From Dysosmobacter welbionis (GTDB lineage Bacteria > Bacillota > Clostridia > Oscillospirales > Oscillospiraceae): a stretch of DNA of 64,000 nucleotides. The notes under the pieces were generated by a model, which ran no database searches, was not told where the DNA came from, and saw nothing but the letters and a program-made list of their open reading frames with translations. Positions 43,411-52,668 of the stretch are shown here, piece by piece (positions within the stretch are counted from its first letter, which is position 1; the number at the start of each line of letters is the position of its first letter). Location: the NCBI RefSeq assembly GCF_005121165.3, contig NZ_CP034413.3, positions 1,054,001-1,118,000 of the forward strand. The letters are read 5' to 3'. Made by a program: the position numbers and the translations under genes.

Positions 43411-43779
43411 ATGAATATCGAAACCATACAAGCCCCGCGGGGCGCCATCGCAGTGCTCTCCGGCGGGAAGGTGCAGATCACGGACGCGGGTGCGGCCCTG
43501 GACCTGGCCATGTCCGTCCGGTATGAGACCGGCGCGTCCAGGCTGGCCATCGACAAGCGCCTGGTGTGCAGCGACTTTTTCATTCTCAGCACCGGCGTGG
43601 CGGGAGACATCCTGCAGAAGCTGATGAACTACCGGTTCAAGGCCGCCATTTACGGCGACTACTCCCACTACGCCAGCAAGCCGCTGCGGGACTTTATCCG
43701 CGAGTCCAATCATGGCAAAGACTTCTTTTTCGTGTCCACCATGAAGGAGGCCGTCCAGCGGCTGACAGACGCGGAGTGA
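43411..43779 (+). CDS. DUF4180-like protein
   Basis: A 122-residue protein (IQITDAGAALDLAMSVRYET-like core, LVCSDFFILSTGVAGDILQKLMNYRFKAAIYGDYSHY, KPLRDFIRESNHGKDFFFV), typical of DUF4180. It is often found near regulators and flavoproteins; function unknown. The ATG follows AGGAGGA. Confidence 0.8.
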   Translation: MNIETIQAPRGAIAVLSGGKVQITDAGAALDLAMSVRYETGASRLAIDKRLVCSDFFILSTGVAGDILQKLMNYRFKAAIYGDYSHYASKPLRDFIRESNHGKDFFFVSTMKEAVQRLTDAE

Positions 43780-43797
43780 GCAGCCCCGCGGCGGCGC

Positions 43798-43833
43798 AAA
43801 AGGGACGGCAGCGATTTCGCTGCCGTCCCTTTG
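43798..43833. terminator. Bidirectional terminator
   Basis: AAAGGGACGGCAGCGA and TCGCTGCCGTCCCTTT form a 16-bp stem with a 2-nt loop between convergent genes. Confidence 0.88.
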
Positions 43834-43863
43834 GTTCTTCTGCGTGTTCGGTTTTCCGGGCGC

Positions 43864-45003
43864 TTAGGCTTTCGCCCCCCGCTGCTCCGCAATGGCCTGA
43901 CGGAACATCTCCTCCGTCTGGCGGATGGACTCCTCCAGAGAGTACTGTCTGGCGTGTTCGGCATAGCGGCGCTCCATTGCCTGCCGCTCCTCCGGGTGCT
44001 CGATCCACCAGTCGATCCGCTGGGCCAGCGCGTCTGTGTCCCCGGCCGGGAACAGGCTCCGCTCATCCAGGGCGAACTGGGGCGTGGCGGACCGGGGGGA
44101 ATCGGCGATCACCGGCACCAAGCCGCAGGCAAATGCCTCCATACAGCTCATAGCCTCGATCTCCGCGTCGGAGGTGTGGACGTACAGATCCGCCATGTGG
44201 AGGATCTCCAGCAGGCGGGCAGGCTCATAGAACTCCATGACGATGGGATTGGGGAGCTTCTCCGCCAGACGGCGGTATTTTTTCTCCAGCGGACCCTTTC
44301 CCGCCAGGATCACCTGGATCTCCCGGGCGTGGCGGGACTTGGCGCAGGCGTCGATCAGCTCATCCTGACGCTTTTCCCCGGCGTAGCGGCCCACCATCAG
44401 CACATTGAAGAGGCCCTGCATCCAGGGTTCCTTTTCCCGCTTGCCGTAGATGTACTCCGGGCTGATGCCGTTGGAGATCACGTGGAGCCGGGCGGTGTAG
44501 CCGTGTTGGCGGAGCTGGTTCGCAATCATATTGCTGGGGCAGTGGATGTGGGTGAACCGGTTGAAGAACGTATCCCGGAAGCGGTTGTATACAAAGTCGT
44601 TGACGCGCCTGCTGTTGCCCATGTGCAGGGTGAAGGTGATGTTCTCCGGCTGGCAGTGGAAGGCCGCCGTGTGAGGGATGCCCAGCTTTTCCACATGCTT
44701 CAGGCCCATGATGCCCAGGGGCGACGGCATCATGAAATGCACCACGTCCGCCCAGGCCGCCGCCTTTTCAAACACATGGCGGTTGGGGATGGCCAGCCGC
44801 ATCCCCTGGCTGGTGATGAGATGCTCCACCACTGGAAAGAACCTCATCTGCCGCACGGCGTACTTGTAGTCCGCGGGCTTGCCGGTGGCGATGACCCGCA
44901 CCTCGTTGCCGTGGTTCTTCAGCGCCTGGGCAAAACGCCGTGCGCTGATGGTGGTGCCGTTGTTCGCGTCGTCAAACTGGTCGATGACCAAAACGATCTT
45001 CAT
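43864..45003 (-). CDS. Glycosyltransferase family 4 (GT-B)
   Basis: A 379-residue cytoplasmic GT-B enzyme without a signal peptide. The N-terminal domain is KIVLVIDQFDDANNGTTISARR. The C-terminal domain begins NVLMVGRYAGEKRQDELIDA. The donor-binding region is DAEIEAMSCMEAFACGLVPVIAD (the E-x7-E motif). It probably glycosylates a lipid, with likely NDP-sugar donor. A single-gene unit. Confidence 0.9.
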   Translation of the reverse strand: MKIVLVIDQFDDANNGTTISARRFAQALKNHGNEVRVIATGKPADYKYAVRQMRFFPVVEHLITSQGMRLAIPNRHVFEKAAAWADVVHFMMPSPLGIMGLKHVEKLGIPHTAAFHCQPENITFTLHMGNSRRVNDFVYNRFRDTFFNRFTHIHCPSNMIANQLRQHGYTARLHVISNGISPEYIYGKREKEPWMQGLFNVLMVGRYAGEKRQDELIDACAKSRHAREIQVILAGKGPLEKKYRRLAEKLPNPIVMEFYEPARLLEILHMADLYVHTSDAEIEAMSCMEAFACGLVPVIADSPRSATPQFALDERSLFPAGDTDALAQRIDWWIEHPEERQAMERRYAEHARQYSLEESIRQTEEMFRQAIAEQRGAKA

Positions 45004-45129
45004 AAACGTCTGAACCGTCTTTCTTTGGTTTGGCGGCGCTTCCGCCGCTAACGGTTTAGTTTACCATGTTTTTCATCGCTTGTCCAGGGAATTTCGTCGC
45101 CTGCGGGATCTCTGAACGGACTCTGAACA

Positions 45130-45161
45130 ACAGGCCCCGCGGCAGATGCCGCAGGGCCTGT
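45130..45161 (-). terminator. Hairpin after the TSCPD gene
   Basis: ACAGGCCC-GCGGCA with TGCCGC-GGGCCTGT, opposed C/A mismatch, 2-nt loop; a short T-rich tail leftward. Confidence 0.65.
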
Positions 45162-45168
45162 CTCAGGC

Positions 45169-45426
45169 TTATTTCTGTTTGGCCAGGGCGGACTCCAGCC
45201 CGCAGGCGAACTGGTCTGGGCAGGAGGTGCTCTTGGCACCGCAGCGGATGCCCTTCAAACGGTGGATCGCCTCCTGGGCAGGCATCCCCACCACCAGGGC
45301 GGAAATCCCCTGGAGGTTGCCGCTGCAGCCGCCCAGGACCTCCATCTTCTGGATGATGCCGGCGTCATCCACCTCCACGCGCATCTCCTGGGAGCAGACG
45401 CCCCGGGGACGGAACGTATACGTCAT
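45169..45426 (-). CDS. TSCPD-domain protein (TIGR03905-like)
   Basis: An 85-residue protein with the C-terminal motif TSCPDQFACGLESAL and GVCSQEMRVEVDDAGII. The TSCPD domain also occurs at the end of some ribonucleotide reductases; small stand-alone forms are frequent in Clostridia. Cys residues could bind metal. Function unknown. Confidence 0.85.
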   Translation of the reverse strand: MTYTFRPRGVCSQEMRVEVDDAGIIQKMEVLGGCSGNLQGISALVVGMPAQEAIHRLKGIRCGAKSTSCPDQFACGLESALAKQK

Positions 45427-45602
45427 GGTCGAAATCTCCTCTTTTCATGATATTGCCCGTTTAGGATATCACATCCCGCCGGGAATGGCAAGAGGCGGCA
45501 CAATTTGAAGAAGGGGGGGAAATTCTCCGTCATTTCAGCGGAACATGCGGCGGTTCCTTTCCGTTCCCCAACTGTCAGGGTCCATTCCTGCCGTTTCGGA
45601 TT

Positions 45603-45782
45603 TCAGGCAAAGCGCGATGCAAGCACAGCCATGATAGATACCAGCAGCAGGCCGCTGCACAAAGCCAGTATTACCAACATTGCTTTTCTGAGCTTTCTAT
45701 TTGCCTTGACGGCTCTGTCTATCCGGTCCGAAAAGATCAGAAGGAAAAAAGCAGGAATCAGAAACCACCAGTATATCTGCAT
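45603..45782 (-). CDS. Small two-pass membrane protein
   Basis: A 59-residue protein (MQIYWWFLIPAFFLLIFSDR.. and a second segment MLVILALCSGLLLVSIMAVL) with two hydrophobic helices separated by a basic loop (RAVKANRKLRK). The ATG at 45780-45782 follows the very strong ribosome site GGGGAGGAGG at 8-nt spacing, which supports a real gene. A plus-strand frame over the same bases has no such site. Function unknown. Confidence 0.7.
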   Translation of the reverse strand: MQIYWWFLIPAFFLLIFSDRIDRAVKANRKLRKAMLVILALCSGLLLVSIMAVLASRFA

Positions 45783-45956
45783 GTAATTTGCCTCCTCCCC
45801 AATCCGCCGAATGGGTCTTGCCCGTCCGGGAAACCTGCATTTTTTATTTTATCAGATCATCTGATCCGGATCAAGGCCGCCTGGCGAAGGCGGAAGCGTT
45901 TGCGTCATCATCAGTTATCTCGAAAAGAGACTGCAGGCGGGTTAAAGAATCCCGGC

Positions 45957-46012
45957 TTGACAATATCGATATTCGATGATATAGTGGTCTCAAAGCAATA
46001 ACGATATTCGAT
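45957..46012 (+). promoter_or_regulatory. Promoter and repeat operators of the padR-DUF2812 operon
   Basis: TTGACA (45957-45962), a 17-bp spacer and TATAGT (45980-45985). The element CGATATTCGAT occurs at 45967-45977 inside the spacer and again at 46002-46012 before the ribosome site, 35 bp apart. These are likely PadR autoregulatory sites. Confidence 0.8.
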
Positions 46013-46031
46013 AATAGGAGGCGGCAGCGCC

Positions 46032-46358
46032 ATGGCCCGGGGAAAATTTCAGACCCTGACCGAGCAGATGTTCTACATTCTCCTGTGCCTGCGGCAGGAG
46101 CGGTGCGGCGCCGACGTGATGGCCTGGGTCGCAGAGGCCACGGGCAGCCGGGTGGCGGTGGGCCCGGGGACGCTGTACAACCTGCTGGAGCAGTTTTTGC
46201 AGGCTGGGTACATCCGGGAGACGAAGGTGGAGGGCCGGAAGCGGAGCTATGTGCTCACCCCCACTGGGCGGGAAGCCCTGGAGGCAGAGGCCCGGCGGCT
46301 GCGGCAGCTGACGGCGGATTATGAACGGCTGATGGAATCGGAAGGAGGCGCCCCATGA
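46032..46358 (+). CDS. PadR-family transcriptional regulator
   Basis: A 108-residue PadR winged helix: LTEQMFYILLCLRQERCGADVM, VGPGTLYNLLEQFLQAGYIRET and RSYVLTPTGREALEAEARRL. It is coupled by ATGA to the DUF2812 membrane protein, a common pair in Clostridia in which PadR represses its own operon in response to envelope or drug signals. Confidence 0.92.
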   Translation: MARGKFQTLTEQMFYILLCLRQERCGADVMAWVAEATGSRVAVGPGTLYNLLEQFLQAGYIRETKVEGRKRSYVLTPTGREALEAEARRLRQLTADYERLMESEGGAP

Positions 46359-47759
46359 AGCACACAAAGCGGGAGTGGATGCCCCTGTACAGCTTTTTGG
46401 ACCGGAAGCGGGTCACAGACCATCTGGCAGACATGGCCGCCAGGGGCTGGATGCTGGACCGGCTGGGGACCTGGTCCTGGCACTACCGGCGGACAGAGCC
46501 GAAGCAGCTCCGGTTCGCCGTCACCTTTTTCGCCGGGGCCGGGCGGTTCTCTCCCGCTCCGGCGGCGGGGCTGGACACCTTTCAGGACTACTGCGCCCAA
46601 GCCGGGTGGCACCGGGCGGCCAGCTCCGACCAGGTACAAGTGTTTTACAGCGAGGATCCGGCGGCCGTTCCCATCGACACCGACCCGGCGGCGGAGCTGG
46701 AGAACATCCGACGGAGCATTGGAAAGCCCATGATACGCAATTACCTGGCGCTGCTGCTCCTCTGTCTGCTGGAAGTGGCGTTTCAATGCTACCAGATTTG
46801 GACGGATCCCGTGGACACCCTGGCCAGTCCCACTGCCCTACTGGCGGCCACAGCCTACCTGCCCCTGCTGGTGCTGACGCTGGCAAGCCTGCTGCTCTAC
46901 CGCCGCTGGCAGTGGCGGGCCGAGGCCGCCGTCGAGGCGGGGCTGCCCCTGCCGGACCTGCGGAGTGCCCGGGGACTTGGCATTCTGGTGTTGATGTGGT
47001 CCGGACTCCTGATTGCAGGCTTGTTTGCCTCCATAAGCCGGTCCACCGGGATGGTCATACTGACCATCGGGATGGTATTGTTTTTCGCACTGGTCTATTT
47101 TCTGGCCAACGCCGCCCGGAAGGCTCTCCAACGGCTGCGGTGCCCGCCCTGGGCCAACCTCCTGGTAATCGTAGGAATCTGCATCGCCATGTTTGCGGGC
47201 GGGACAACAGGTCTGTTCGCCCTCATGATACGCAATGCCGGTTCCGGCTGGTTGGAGGACCATCCGCCGGTGGAGACCTACACCGCCCACGGCATGACTT
47301 GGTCCGTCTACGCCGATCCCATCCCCTGCGGGTGGAGGACCTGATCGATATCGACTATGACGGCTGGTCCACGGAGGCGGATGTGGAGTGGTCCCCTTGG
47401 CCGCCCACGGGGAGTACCGGCAGGACGCCCGGCTGGGGGACGGAGACCTGCCGGAGCTGCGCTATGAGATCGTCACGGTGAAGCTTCCTTTCCTCTATGG
47501 CCTGTGCAAGCGTGATTTCATCCAGTGGGTGGAGCGGGACAACGATCAGCTGCCCATGGAGTATTGGGAGGAGTACCTCACCGTGACTGCCGCCCCCTGG
47601 GGTGCGGAGGAGGTTTTCCAGCGGTACTCCGGTGCAGAGCCGGTGAACCAATTCCTGCTGTGCTGGCCGGACCGGATGGCAGAGGTCAAGCTGCCCTGGG
47701 ACTGGCGCTTGACGGCAGACCAGATGGCTGTCATCGGAGAAAAGCTCCTGTACGCCTGA
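46355..47759 (+). CDS. DUF2812 membrane protein, two apparent 1-base frameshifts
   Basis: The N-terminal DUF2812 domain (MPLYSFLDRKRVTDHLADMAARGWMLDRLG) is followed by about four membrane helices. The frame breaks at the C run 47333-47336 (DPIP/LRVEDLIDIDYDGW) and again at the C run 47393-47396 (VEWSP/LAAHGEYRQD); each needs one more C. With both restored the protein is about 468 residues, ending EKLLYA. Two lesions in C runs, both deletions, suggest read error. Function unknown. Confidence 0.75.
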
Positions 47760-47764
47760 CAACA

Positions 47765-47797
47765 GCCGGGAGAGGATACCCTCTCCCGGCTGGTTTT
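47765..47797. terminator. Terminator between DUF2812 and spo0A genes
   Basis: GCCGGGAGAGG and CCTCTCCCGGC form an 11-bp stem with a 4-nt loop, then TGGTTTT; it serves the plus-strand operon. Confidence 0.75.
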
Positions 47798-47809
47798 CTG
47801 TCTGTTTTC

Positions 47810-48571
47810 TTACGCTCTCCGGTCCTTCCGCTGCTCCAGCACCAGGCGGTCGGCGATCATGGCGATGAACTCGCTGTTGGTGGGCTTGCCCTTGGCATTG
47901 GAGACGGTGTAGCCGAAATACTTCTGCAGCGTCTCCAGATCGCCCCGGTCCCAGGCCACCTCGATGGCGTGGCGGATGGCCCGCTCCACGCGGGAGGGCG
48001 TGGTGGAAAACCGCTTGGCCACCTCCGGATACAGCACCTTGGTGACGGCGTTGATCACATCCATGTCGTCCACGGCGATCATGATGGCCTCCCGCAGGTA
48101 CTGATAGCCCTTGATGTGGGCGGGCACACCGATCTCATGGATAACAGAGGTCACCAGATTCTTCAGCTCCGCCGGGTGTTCCTCCACCGGGGCACCCCGG
48201 CTGAACAGCGCCCGCATCCGATCCAGCAGGGCGTTCTCCTCCACGGGCTTTGTCAAAAAGTAGCTGGCTCCCAGATCCACAGCCTCCGACACCACGCTGT
48301 CGCTGCAGAAGGCGGAGATTAGGATAACCTTGGGGACCTTCCCCTCCTGCTCCCGCAGCTGCTTGAGTACGCCGAAGCCGTCCAGCCCCGGCAGGACCAC
48401 ATCCATCAGAATCAGGTCCGGCGCTTCCTCACGCGCCAGGCGCAGGGCCTCCGTCCCGTCTCCCACAGACCCCACCACCGAAAACTCCTCTGTCTCGTCT
48501 ATGATCTTCCGCACAAGGGTGCGGAATTCCTCATTGGCATCTGCCAGCAATACAGTTCTTCTGATGTCCAT
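47810..48571 (-). CDS. spo0A: Sporulation master regulator Spo0A
   Basis: A 253-residue response regulator. The receiver has [27 protein letters not shown] (phospho-Asp) and YFLTKPVEE. The C-terminal effector has the Spo0A recognition helix [23 protein letters not shown] and [15 protein letters not shown]. The ATG at 48569-48571 is chosen over an upstream in-frame extension. A 0A box lies upstream of its promoter. Confidence 0.96.
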   Translation of the reverse strand: MDIRRTVLLADANEEFRTLVRKIIDETEEFSVVGSVGDGTEALRLAREEAPDLILMDVVLPGLDGFGVLKQLREQEGKVPKVILISAFCSDSVVSEAVDLGASYFLTKPVEENALLDRMRALFSRGAPVEEHPAELKNLVTSVIHEIGVPAHIKGYQYLREAIMIAVDDMDVINAVTKVLYPEVAKRFSTTPSRVERAIRHAIEVAWDRGDLETLQKYFGYTVSNAKGKPTNSEFIAMIADRLVLEQRKDRRA

Positions 48572-48707
48572 GTCTTCCCCTGTCCTCTTTCCACAATTTT
48601 CGTTTACCAGGCACAAATGCTTCAGAGCAGGCCCCCTCTCCCTGCCGGAAAAAAGTGGGCGCTCCTGTTTACGACGGATTCATGAAGCTTCAAATCGCGT
48701 TTTCTAT

Positions 48708-48773
48708 AAAGTAGCATAAACGGACACGATTTGCAACAAGAAACTGTAAATAACTTCCAAGAATCATTCGACA
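48708..48773 (-). promoter_or_regulatory. spo0A promoter with a 0A box
   Basis: On the minus strand TGTCGAA (48767-48773) matches the Spo0A-binding core. TTGCAA (48731-48736), 17 bp and TACTTT (48708-48713) form a plausible promoter 136 bp before the ATG. Autoregulation is likely. The rest of the 327-bp gap shows no gene. Confidence 0.6.
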
Positions 48774-48898
48774 CTTTCTGCGCCGCGCCTCCTAACTCAT
48801 TGTGCCGCAAGGGGTGCAGAGTCTCCCGGCAGCAGTGGCTTCCCTTTTGGACGGGGCCGTGGTACAATGGAGCCATCTCAAGAGAAAGGATGAGACAT

Positions 48899-49477
48899 GT
48901 GACGCTGCTGGAGGAATTAGAAGCGTATCGCCCCTGGAATGACCAGGAGGAACGGGACCGGGCGGAACTGCTGCGGCGGCTGCGGAGCGGCGAGGCGCTT
49001 TACACCCGGGACAACGCTGCCGGGCACCTGACGGCCTCCGCCTGGGTGGTGAGCCCGGACCTGACACAGGTGCTGATGGCGTACCACAACCTCTACGACT
49101 CCTGGTCCTGGCTGGGCGGCCACGCGGACGGGGACCGGGATCTGCTGGCGGTATCCATGCGGGAAGTCCGGGAGGAGAGCGGACTCACGGCGGTGCGTCC
49201 GGTATCGCCCCACATTTACTCTCTGGAAATCCTCACTGTGGACGGCCACGAGAAGCGGGGCGCCTACGTCTCCTCCCACCTGCATCTGAATGTGACCTAC
49301 CTGCTGGAGGCAGACCCGGCGGCCCCCGTGCGCCGGAAGCCGGATGAGAACAGCGCTGTGGCCTGGTTCGGTCTGGAGGAGGCGGTGGCCGCCTCGTCGG
49401 AGCCCTGGTTCCGGGAGCGCATTTACAGGAAGCTCAACGCCAAGCTGGCGCTGTTCTCCGGGGAACAGGGGATGTAA
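48899..49477 (+). CDS. NUDIX hydrolase
   Basis: A 192-residue protein. The Nudix helix reads GGHADGDRDLLAVSMREVREESGL; the REVREESG part is exact, but the first Glu of the canonical box is Arg. Upstream are ASAWVVSPDLTQVLMAYH and WSWLGGH. The GTG at 48899 lies 8 nt after AAAGGA; an ATG three codons earlier is too close to it. It likely hydrolyses a nucleoside diphosphate derivative, unknown. Confidence 0.85.
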   Translation: MTLLEELEAYRPWNDQEERDRAELLRRLRSGEALYTRDNAAGHLTASAWVVSPDLTQVLMAYHNLYDSWSWLGGHADGDRDLLAVSMREVREESGLTAVRPVSPHIYSLEILTVDGHEKRGAYVSSHLHLNVTYLLEADPAAPVRRKPDENSAVAWFGLEEAVAASSEPWFRERIYRKLNAKLALFSGEQGM

Positions 49478-49568
49478 CACCTCTGCAGCTCAGGGGCCAT
49501 GTGCGTCTGCGTTGCTTGCCGCAACGGCGGTTCCCCTGGTAGAATGATCCCGGAAAGGAGGCAACGCA

Positions 49569-49997
49569 ATGCTTGCAGAGAATTTGAAGGCCCTGCGGAA
49601 GGCCAAGGGCCTCTCCCAGGAGGAGCTGGCCGCCCGACTCCATGTGGTGCGGCAGACCGTCTCCAAATGGGAAAAAGGCCGGTCCGTGCCGGACGCGGAC
49701 CTGCTGATCCGGCTGGCGGAGGAGCTGGACACCACCTCCGCGGCTCTGCTGGGGCCGGAGGTCCCGCCAGAGGCGGAGCGCGGCGGAACAGCGGAGCAGC
49801 TGGCCCGCATCGCCGAGCAGCTGGCGGTGAAAAACCGCCGGGCCCGGCGGATCTGGAGGATCGTGGCCGGGGTGCTGATCGCCTTTGTGATGGTCAATTT
49901 ATTGTTGATTCTATTGAACTTTGCGGCGTTCCGCAGTTTCCAGGCGGAGGCCGAATCCACTGTCCAAGCGCAGGAACTCCCGCGCGGAGAGTCGTAA
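49569..49997 (+). CDS. XRE regulator with membrane anchor
   Basis: A 142-residue protein. The N-terminal HTH is LKALRKAKGLSQEELAARLHVVRQTVSKWEKGRSVPD, followed by a linker and a C-terminal membrane helix (IVAGVLIAFVMVNLLLILLNF). Membrane-tethered XRE regulators are common in this group and may sense the envelope. The ATG follows AAAGGAGG. Confidence 0.88.
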   Translation: MLAENLKALRKAKGLSQEELAARLHVVRQTVSKWEKGRSVPDADLLIRLAEELDTTSAALLGPEVPPEAERGGTAEQLARIAEQLAVKNRRARRIWRIVAGVLIAFVMVNLLLILLNFAAFRSFQAEAESTVQAQELPRGES

Positions 49998-50009
49998 ATC
50001 TGTATTGTA

Positions 50010-50051
50010 AAAAATTCCGGGGCGGCGGGAAGCAAAATGCTTCCCGCCGCC
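50010..50051. terminator. Shared terminator of the XRE gene and spoIVB
   Basis: A perfect 14-bp stem GGCGGCGGGAAGCA/TGCTTCCCGCCGCC with loop AAA; a six-T run follows on the minus strand. Confidence 0.78.
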
Positions 50052-50073
50052 GCTGTCTGCCTGGGAGACCATG

Positions 50074-51141
50074 TCAGGCCACGGGTTCTTCTGAGAAATC
50101 TCCCGCTGCCAGCATAGTTTCCACCAAAATTCCATACCCTTTGCTTGGATCGTTCAGCAGGACGTGCGTCACCGCACCGGCGAATTTTCCGTCTTGCAGG
50201 ATCGGGCTGCCGGACATACCTTGGACGATGCCGCCTGTGGCGGCCAGAAGCTCCGGGTCCGTCACAGAGATCACCAGGTCCCGGCCGTCTGCTGCATTCT
50301 CTACAACCTGTAAAATTTCCACATCATATTCCTGAACGGCATCACCCTCCACATTAGAGAGGATGGTGGCAGGACCGGCGTGGACTTCCCCGGCGGCCGC
50401 AACCGGCATGGGATCGCCCAGCCGCTCGGTGAATTCGCCGGGGTCCAGCGTGCCGAAGACGCCGCTGGTGGTGTTGGCGTACAGATCACCCAAATCTGTG
50501 GCCAGGTCGAAATCCCCCCGCAGCTCACCGGCCTCTCCGATGGCACCCTTCTTCACCGCTTTCACGGTGGAGGGCAGAATGGATCCGGAGGCAAAGGGCA
50601 TCAGGAGCGCCGTGTCGGCGTCCGTGATCCCGTGACCCAGAGCGCCGAAGGCGCCGCTTTCCGGGTCGTAATACGTCATGGTGCCGATGCCGGCCATGCT
50701 GTCCCGAATCCAGGCCCCAATGCAGTAGGCGCCCTTCTCGTTCTGTTCCGGGGAAACAGAGAGCGTCACGCTCCCGCCTTCCCGGCGGACCTGCAGGTCG
50801 GTGGCCGTCTCCCCATTCTCCTGGAGCAGGGATTGGAACTGCTCTGAGGAGGTTACGGAGACGCCGCCGCATTTGACGATGATGTCGCCGGTCTGCAGGC
50901 CGCAGTCATCCGCGGGCGTGCCGCTCTCCGGCGCCTTCACCACCATCACCCCGCGGGCAAAGAGCTTGATGCCCACCGTGTGGCCCACGGGGACCAGCAT
51001 CCGGGCGGAGGTGTCCTGGTCCGCGCCGCCGGCCGTCACACCGGCAGCGCGCGCCGGCATGGCCGCGCACAACAGCAATGCCAAGACCAGCGCCGCTCCG
51101 CCCCGCAGCACGTGTCTCGCTTTTTGAAATGGTCCATACAT
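50074..51141 (-). CDS. spoIVB: SpoIVB peptidase
   Basis: A 355-residue forespore serine peptidase that triggers sigma-K activation by cutting SpoIVFA. The N-terminal hydrophobic segment ends AMPARAAG. A PDZ domain follows (SGTPADDCGLQTGDIIVKCGG). The S55 peptidase domain holds GALGHGITDADT (His) and IVQGMSGSPILQDGK (Ser nucleophile). The ATG follows AAGGGGTG. In relatives spoIVB sits next to spo0A; here a NUDIX and an XRE gene lie between. Confidence 0.95.
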   Translation of the reverse strand: MYGPFQKARHVLRGGAALVLALLLCAAMPARAAGVTAGGADQDTSARMLVPVGHTVGIKLFARGVMVVKAPESGTPADDCGLQTGDIIVKCGGVSVTSSEQFQSLLQENGETATDLQVRREGGSVTLSVSPEQNEKGAYCIGAWIRDSMAGIGTMTYYDPESGAFGALGHGITDADTALLMPFASGSILPSTVKAVKKGAIGEAGELRGDFDLATDLGDLYANTTSGVFGTLDPGEFTERLGDPMPVAAAGEVHAGPATILSNVEGDAVQEYDVEILQVVENAADGRDLVISVTDPELLAATGGIVQGMSGSPILQDGKFAGAVTHVLLNDPSKGYGILVETMLAAGDFSEEPVA

Positions 51142-51281
51142 GAAATCACCCCTTTCCGAAACGCGGCCGGCAAATCCGCTGATCTGCCGGCGAGATTATC
51201 ATCTGCCGCAGACGGAAAAACACGCCTTGCAAAATGCGGAAGCAGCCCCATGGCAGGCTTTGACTGTGCCGCCGCGGCGGC

Positions 51282-51320
51282 AAAAAAACAGGACCCGCAG
51301 GCAAATACCCGCAGGTCCTG
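51282..51320 (-). terminator. Terminator of ftsZ / dcw cluster
   Basis: CAGGACC..CCTGCGGG-type imperfect stem (51289-51320) followed leftward by seven Ts. It closes the long leftward division cluster. Confidence 0.8.
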
Positions 51321-51331
51321 GAAAAAATCGT

Positions 51332-52453
51332 TCAATCCCGCTTATTGAAAATTTTGAAAATATCCTCGAAAGGGTCATCCTCCGGCTCCTCCGGCTTGGG
51401 CACGTCCTCTTCCTTCAGGGGCATGGGCTCCGCCGCGGCGCTCTGCTGGCCCGCGGCCCCCGCCTGGATGGGCGGCACCTTGGGCAGCTGCTCCGGCACC
51501 TTGTCAAAGCCGGTGGCGATGACGGTGACCCGGATCTCGTCGTCCAGCGTCTCGTCGAAGGTGGCGCCGAAGATGGTGAGCGCATCGGGATGGACCGCCG
51601 CCTGGACCAAGCTGGCGGCCTGTTCCACCTCCTCCAGACCGATGTCCATGGAGCCGGTGACATTGATGAGCACGCCCTTGGCCCCCTCGATGGAGGTCTC
51701 CAGCAGGGGGCTGGAAATGGCCATCTTGGCGGCCTCCTCGGCCTTGCCCTTGCCGGCGGCCCGACCCACGCCCATGTGGGCCATGCCGGCGTTCTTCATG
51801 ATGGCGGTGACGTCCGCGAAGTCCAGGTTGATGAAGCCGGTATCCCGGATCAGGTCGGAGATGGACTGCACCGCCTGGCGCAGCACGTCGTCCGCGATCT
51901 CGAAGGCGTTTGCAAAGGTGATCTTCTGGTCCGTGGCGTGCTTCAGCCGCTCGTTGGGGATGATGACCAGGGAGTCCACCTTGTCCTTCAGCTCCGCGAT
52001 GCCGGCCTCTGCCTGCTGCATCCGCCGGCGGCCCTCAAACCCGAAGGGCTTGGTGACCACCGCCACGGTGAGGATGTCCATCTCCTTGGCGATCTCCGCC
52101 ACGATGGGGGCGCCGCCAGTGCCGGTACCGCCGCCCATGCCAGCAGTGATGAACACCATATCCGTGTCCTCCAGTGCCTTGGCGATCTGGTTGCGGCTCT
52201 CCTCCGCGCTCTTGCGGCCCACCTCGGGGTCGGATCCGGCGCCCTGACCGTGGGTCAGCTTTTCGCCGATCTGGATCTTATAGGTGGCGCTGGATACGTT
52301 CAGCGCCTGCTTGTCGGTATTGACCGCCACAAAGTCCACGCCCTTGGTGCCGCTGCGGACCATGCGGTTGACCACATTGTTGCCGCCGCCGCCCACGCCG
52401 ATGACCTTGATATTGACAACGGTATCGGGACCGGTCTCCAATCCAAATGCCAT
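51332..52453 (-). CDS. ftsZ: Cell division protein FtsZ
   Basis: A 373-residue tubulin-like GTPase. GTP-binding loops are [14 protein letters not shown], the signature [10 protein letters not shown] and the T7 loop [15 protein letters not shown]. The C-terminal linker is short and acidic ([18 protein letters not shown]), ending IFKIFNKRD, a reduced form of the FtsA/SepF-binding tail. It is the last gene of the dcw cluster, with a 215-bp gap after ftsQ that may hold its own promoter. Confidence 0.97.
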   Translation of the reverse strand: MAFGLETGPDTVVNIKVIGVGGGGNNVVNRMVRSGTKGVDFVAVNTDKQALNVSSATYKIQIGEKLTHGQGAGSDPEVGRKSAEESRNQIAKALEDTDMVFITAGMGGGTGTGGAPIVAEIAKEMDILTVAVVTKPFGFEGRRRMQQAEAGIAELKDKVDSLVIIPNERLKHATDQKITFANAFEIADDVLRQAVQSISDLIRDTGFINLDFADVTAIMKNAGMAHMGVGRAAGKGKAEEAAKMAISSPLLETSIEGAKGVLINVTGSMDIGLEEVEQAASLVQAAVHPDALTIFGATFDETLDDEIRVTVIATGFDKVPEQLPKVPPIQAGAAGQQSAAAEPMPLKEEDVPKPEEPEDDPFEDIFKIFNKRD

Positions 52454-52668
52454 ATAGTGGTGCCTCCTACTATCGTTTGTGTAAAAAGGGAGGATCGTCC
52501 CTTTGGATTCACAATATCCTGTATCTCATAACATTTAGTTTATTGTATGACACTTTCGCCCTCTGGTCAAGAGTCCATCGGGCTTTTCCCTCAGATTTTT
52601 GTCCGGAAAAAGGAGGGGCGGCGGTCCGTCCCCCCTGTCTCGGCAATCTTCTGCCAAATCCGCCACTC

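Noticed and set aside
45505-45786. Plus-strand frame of 93 residues
   Set aside because: It overlaps the small membrane protein on the other strand, has no ribosome site and looks unlike a protein; the minus-strand gene is better supported.
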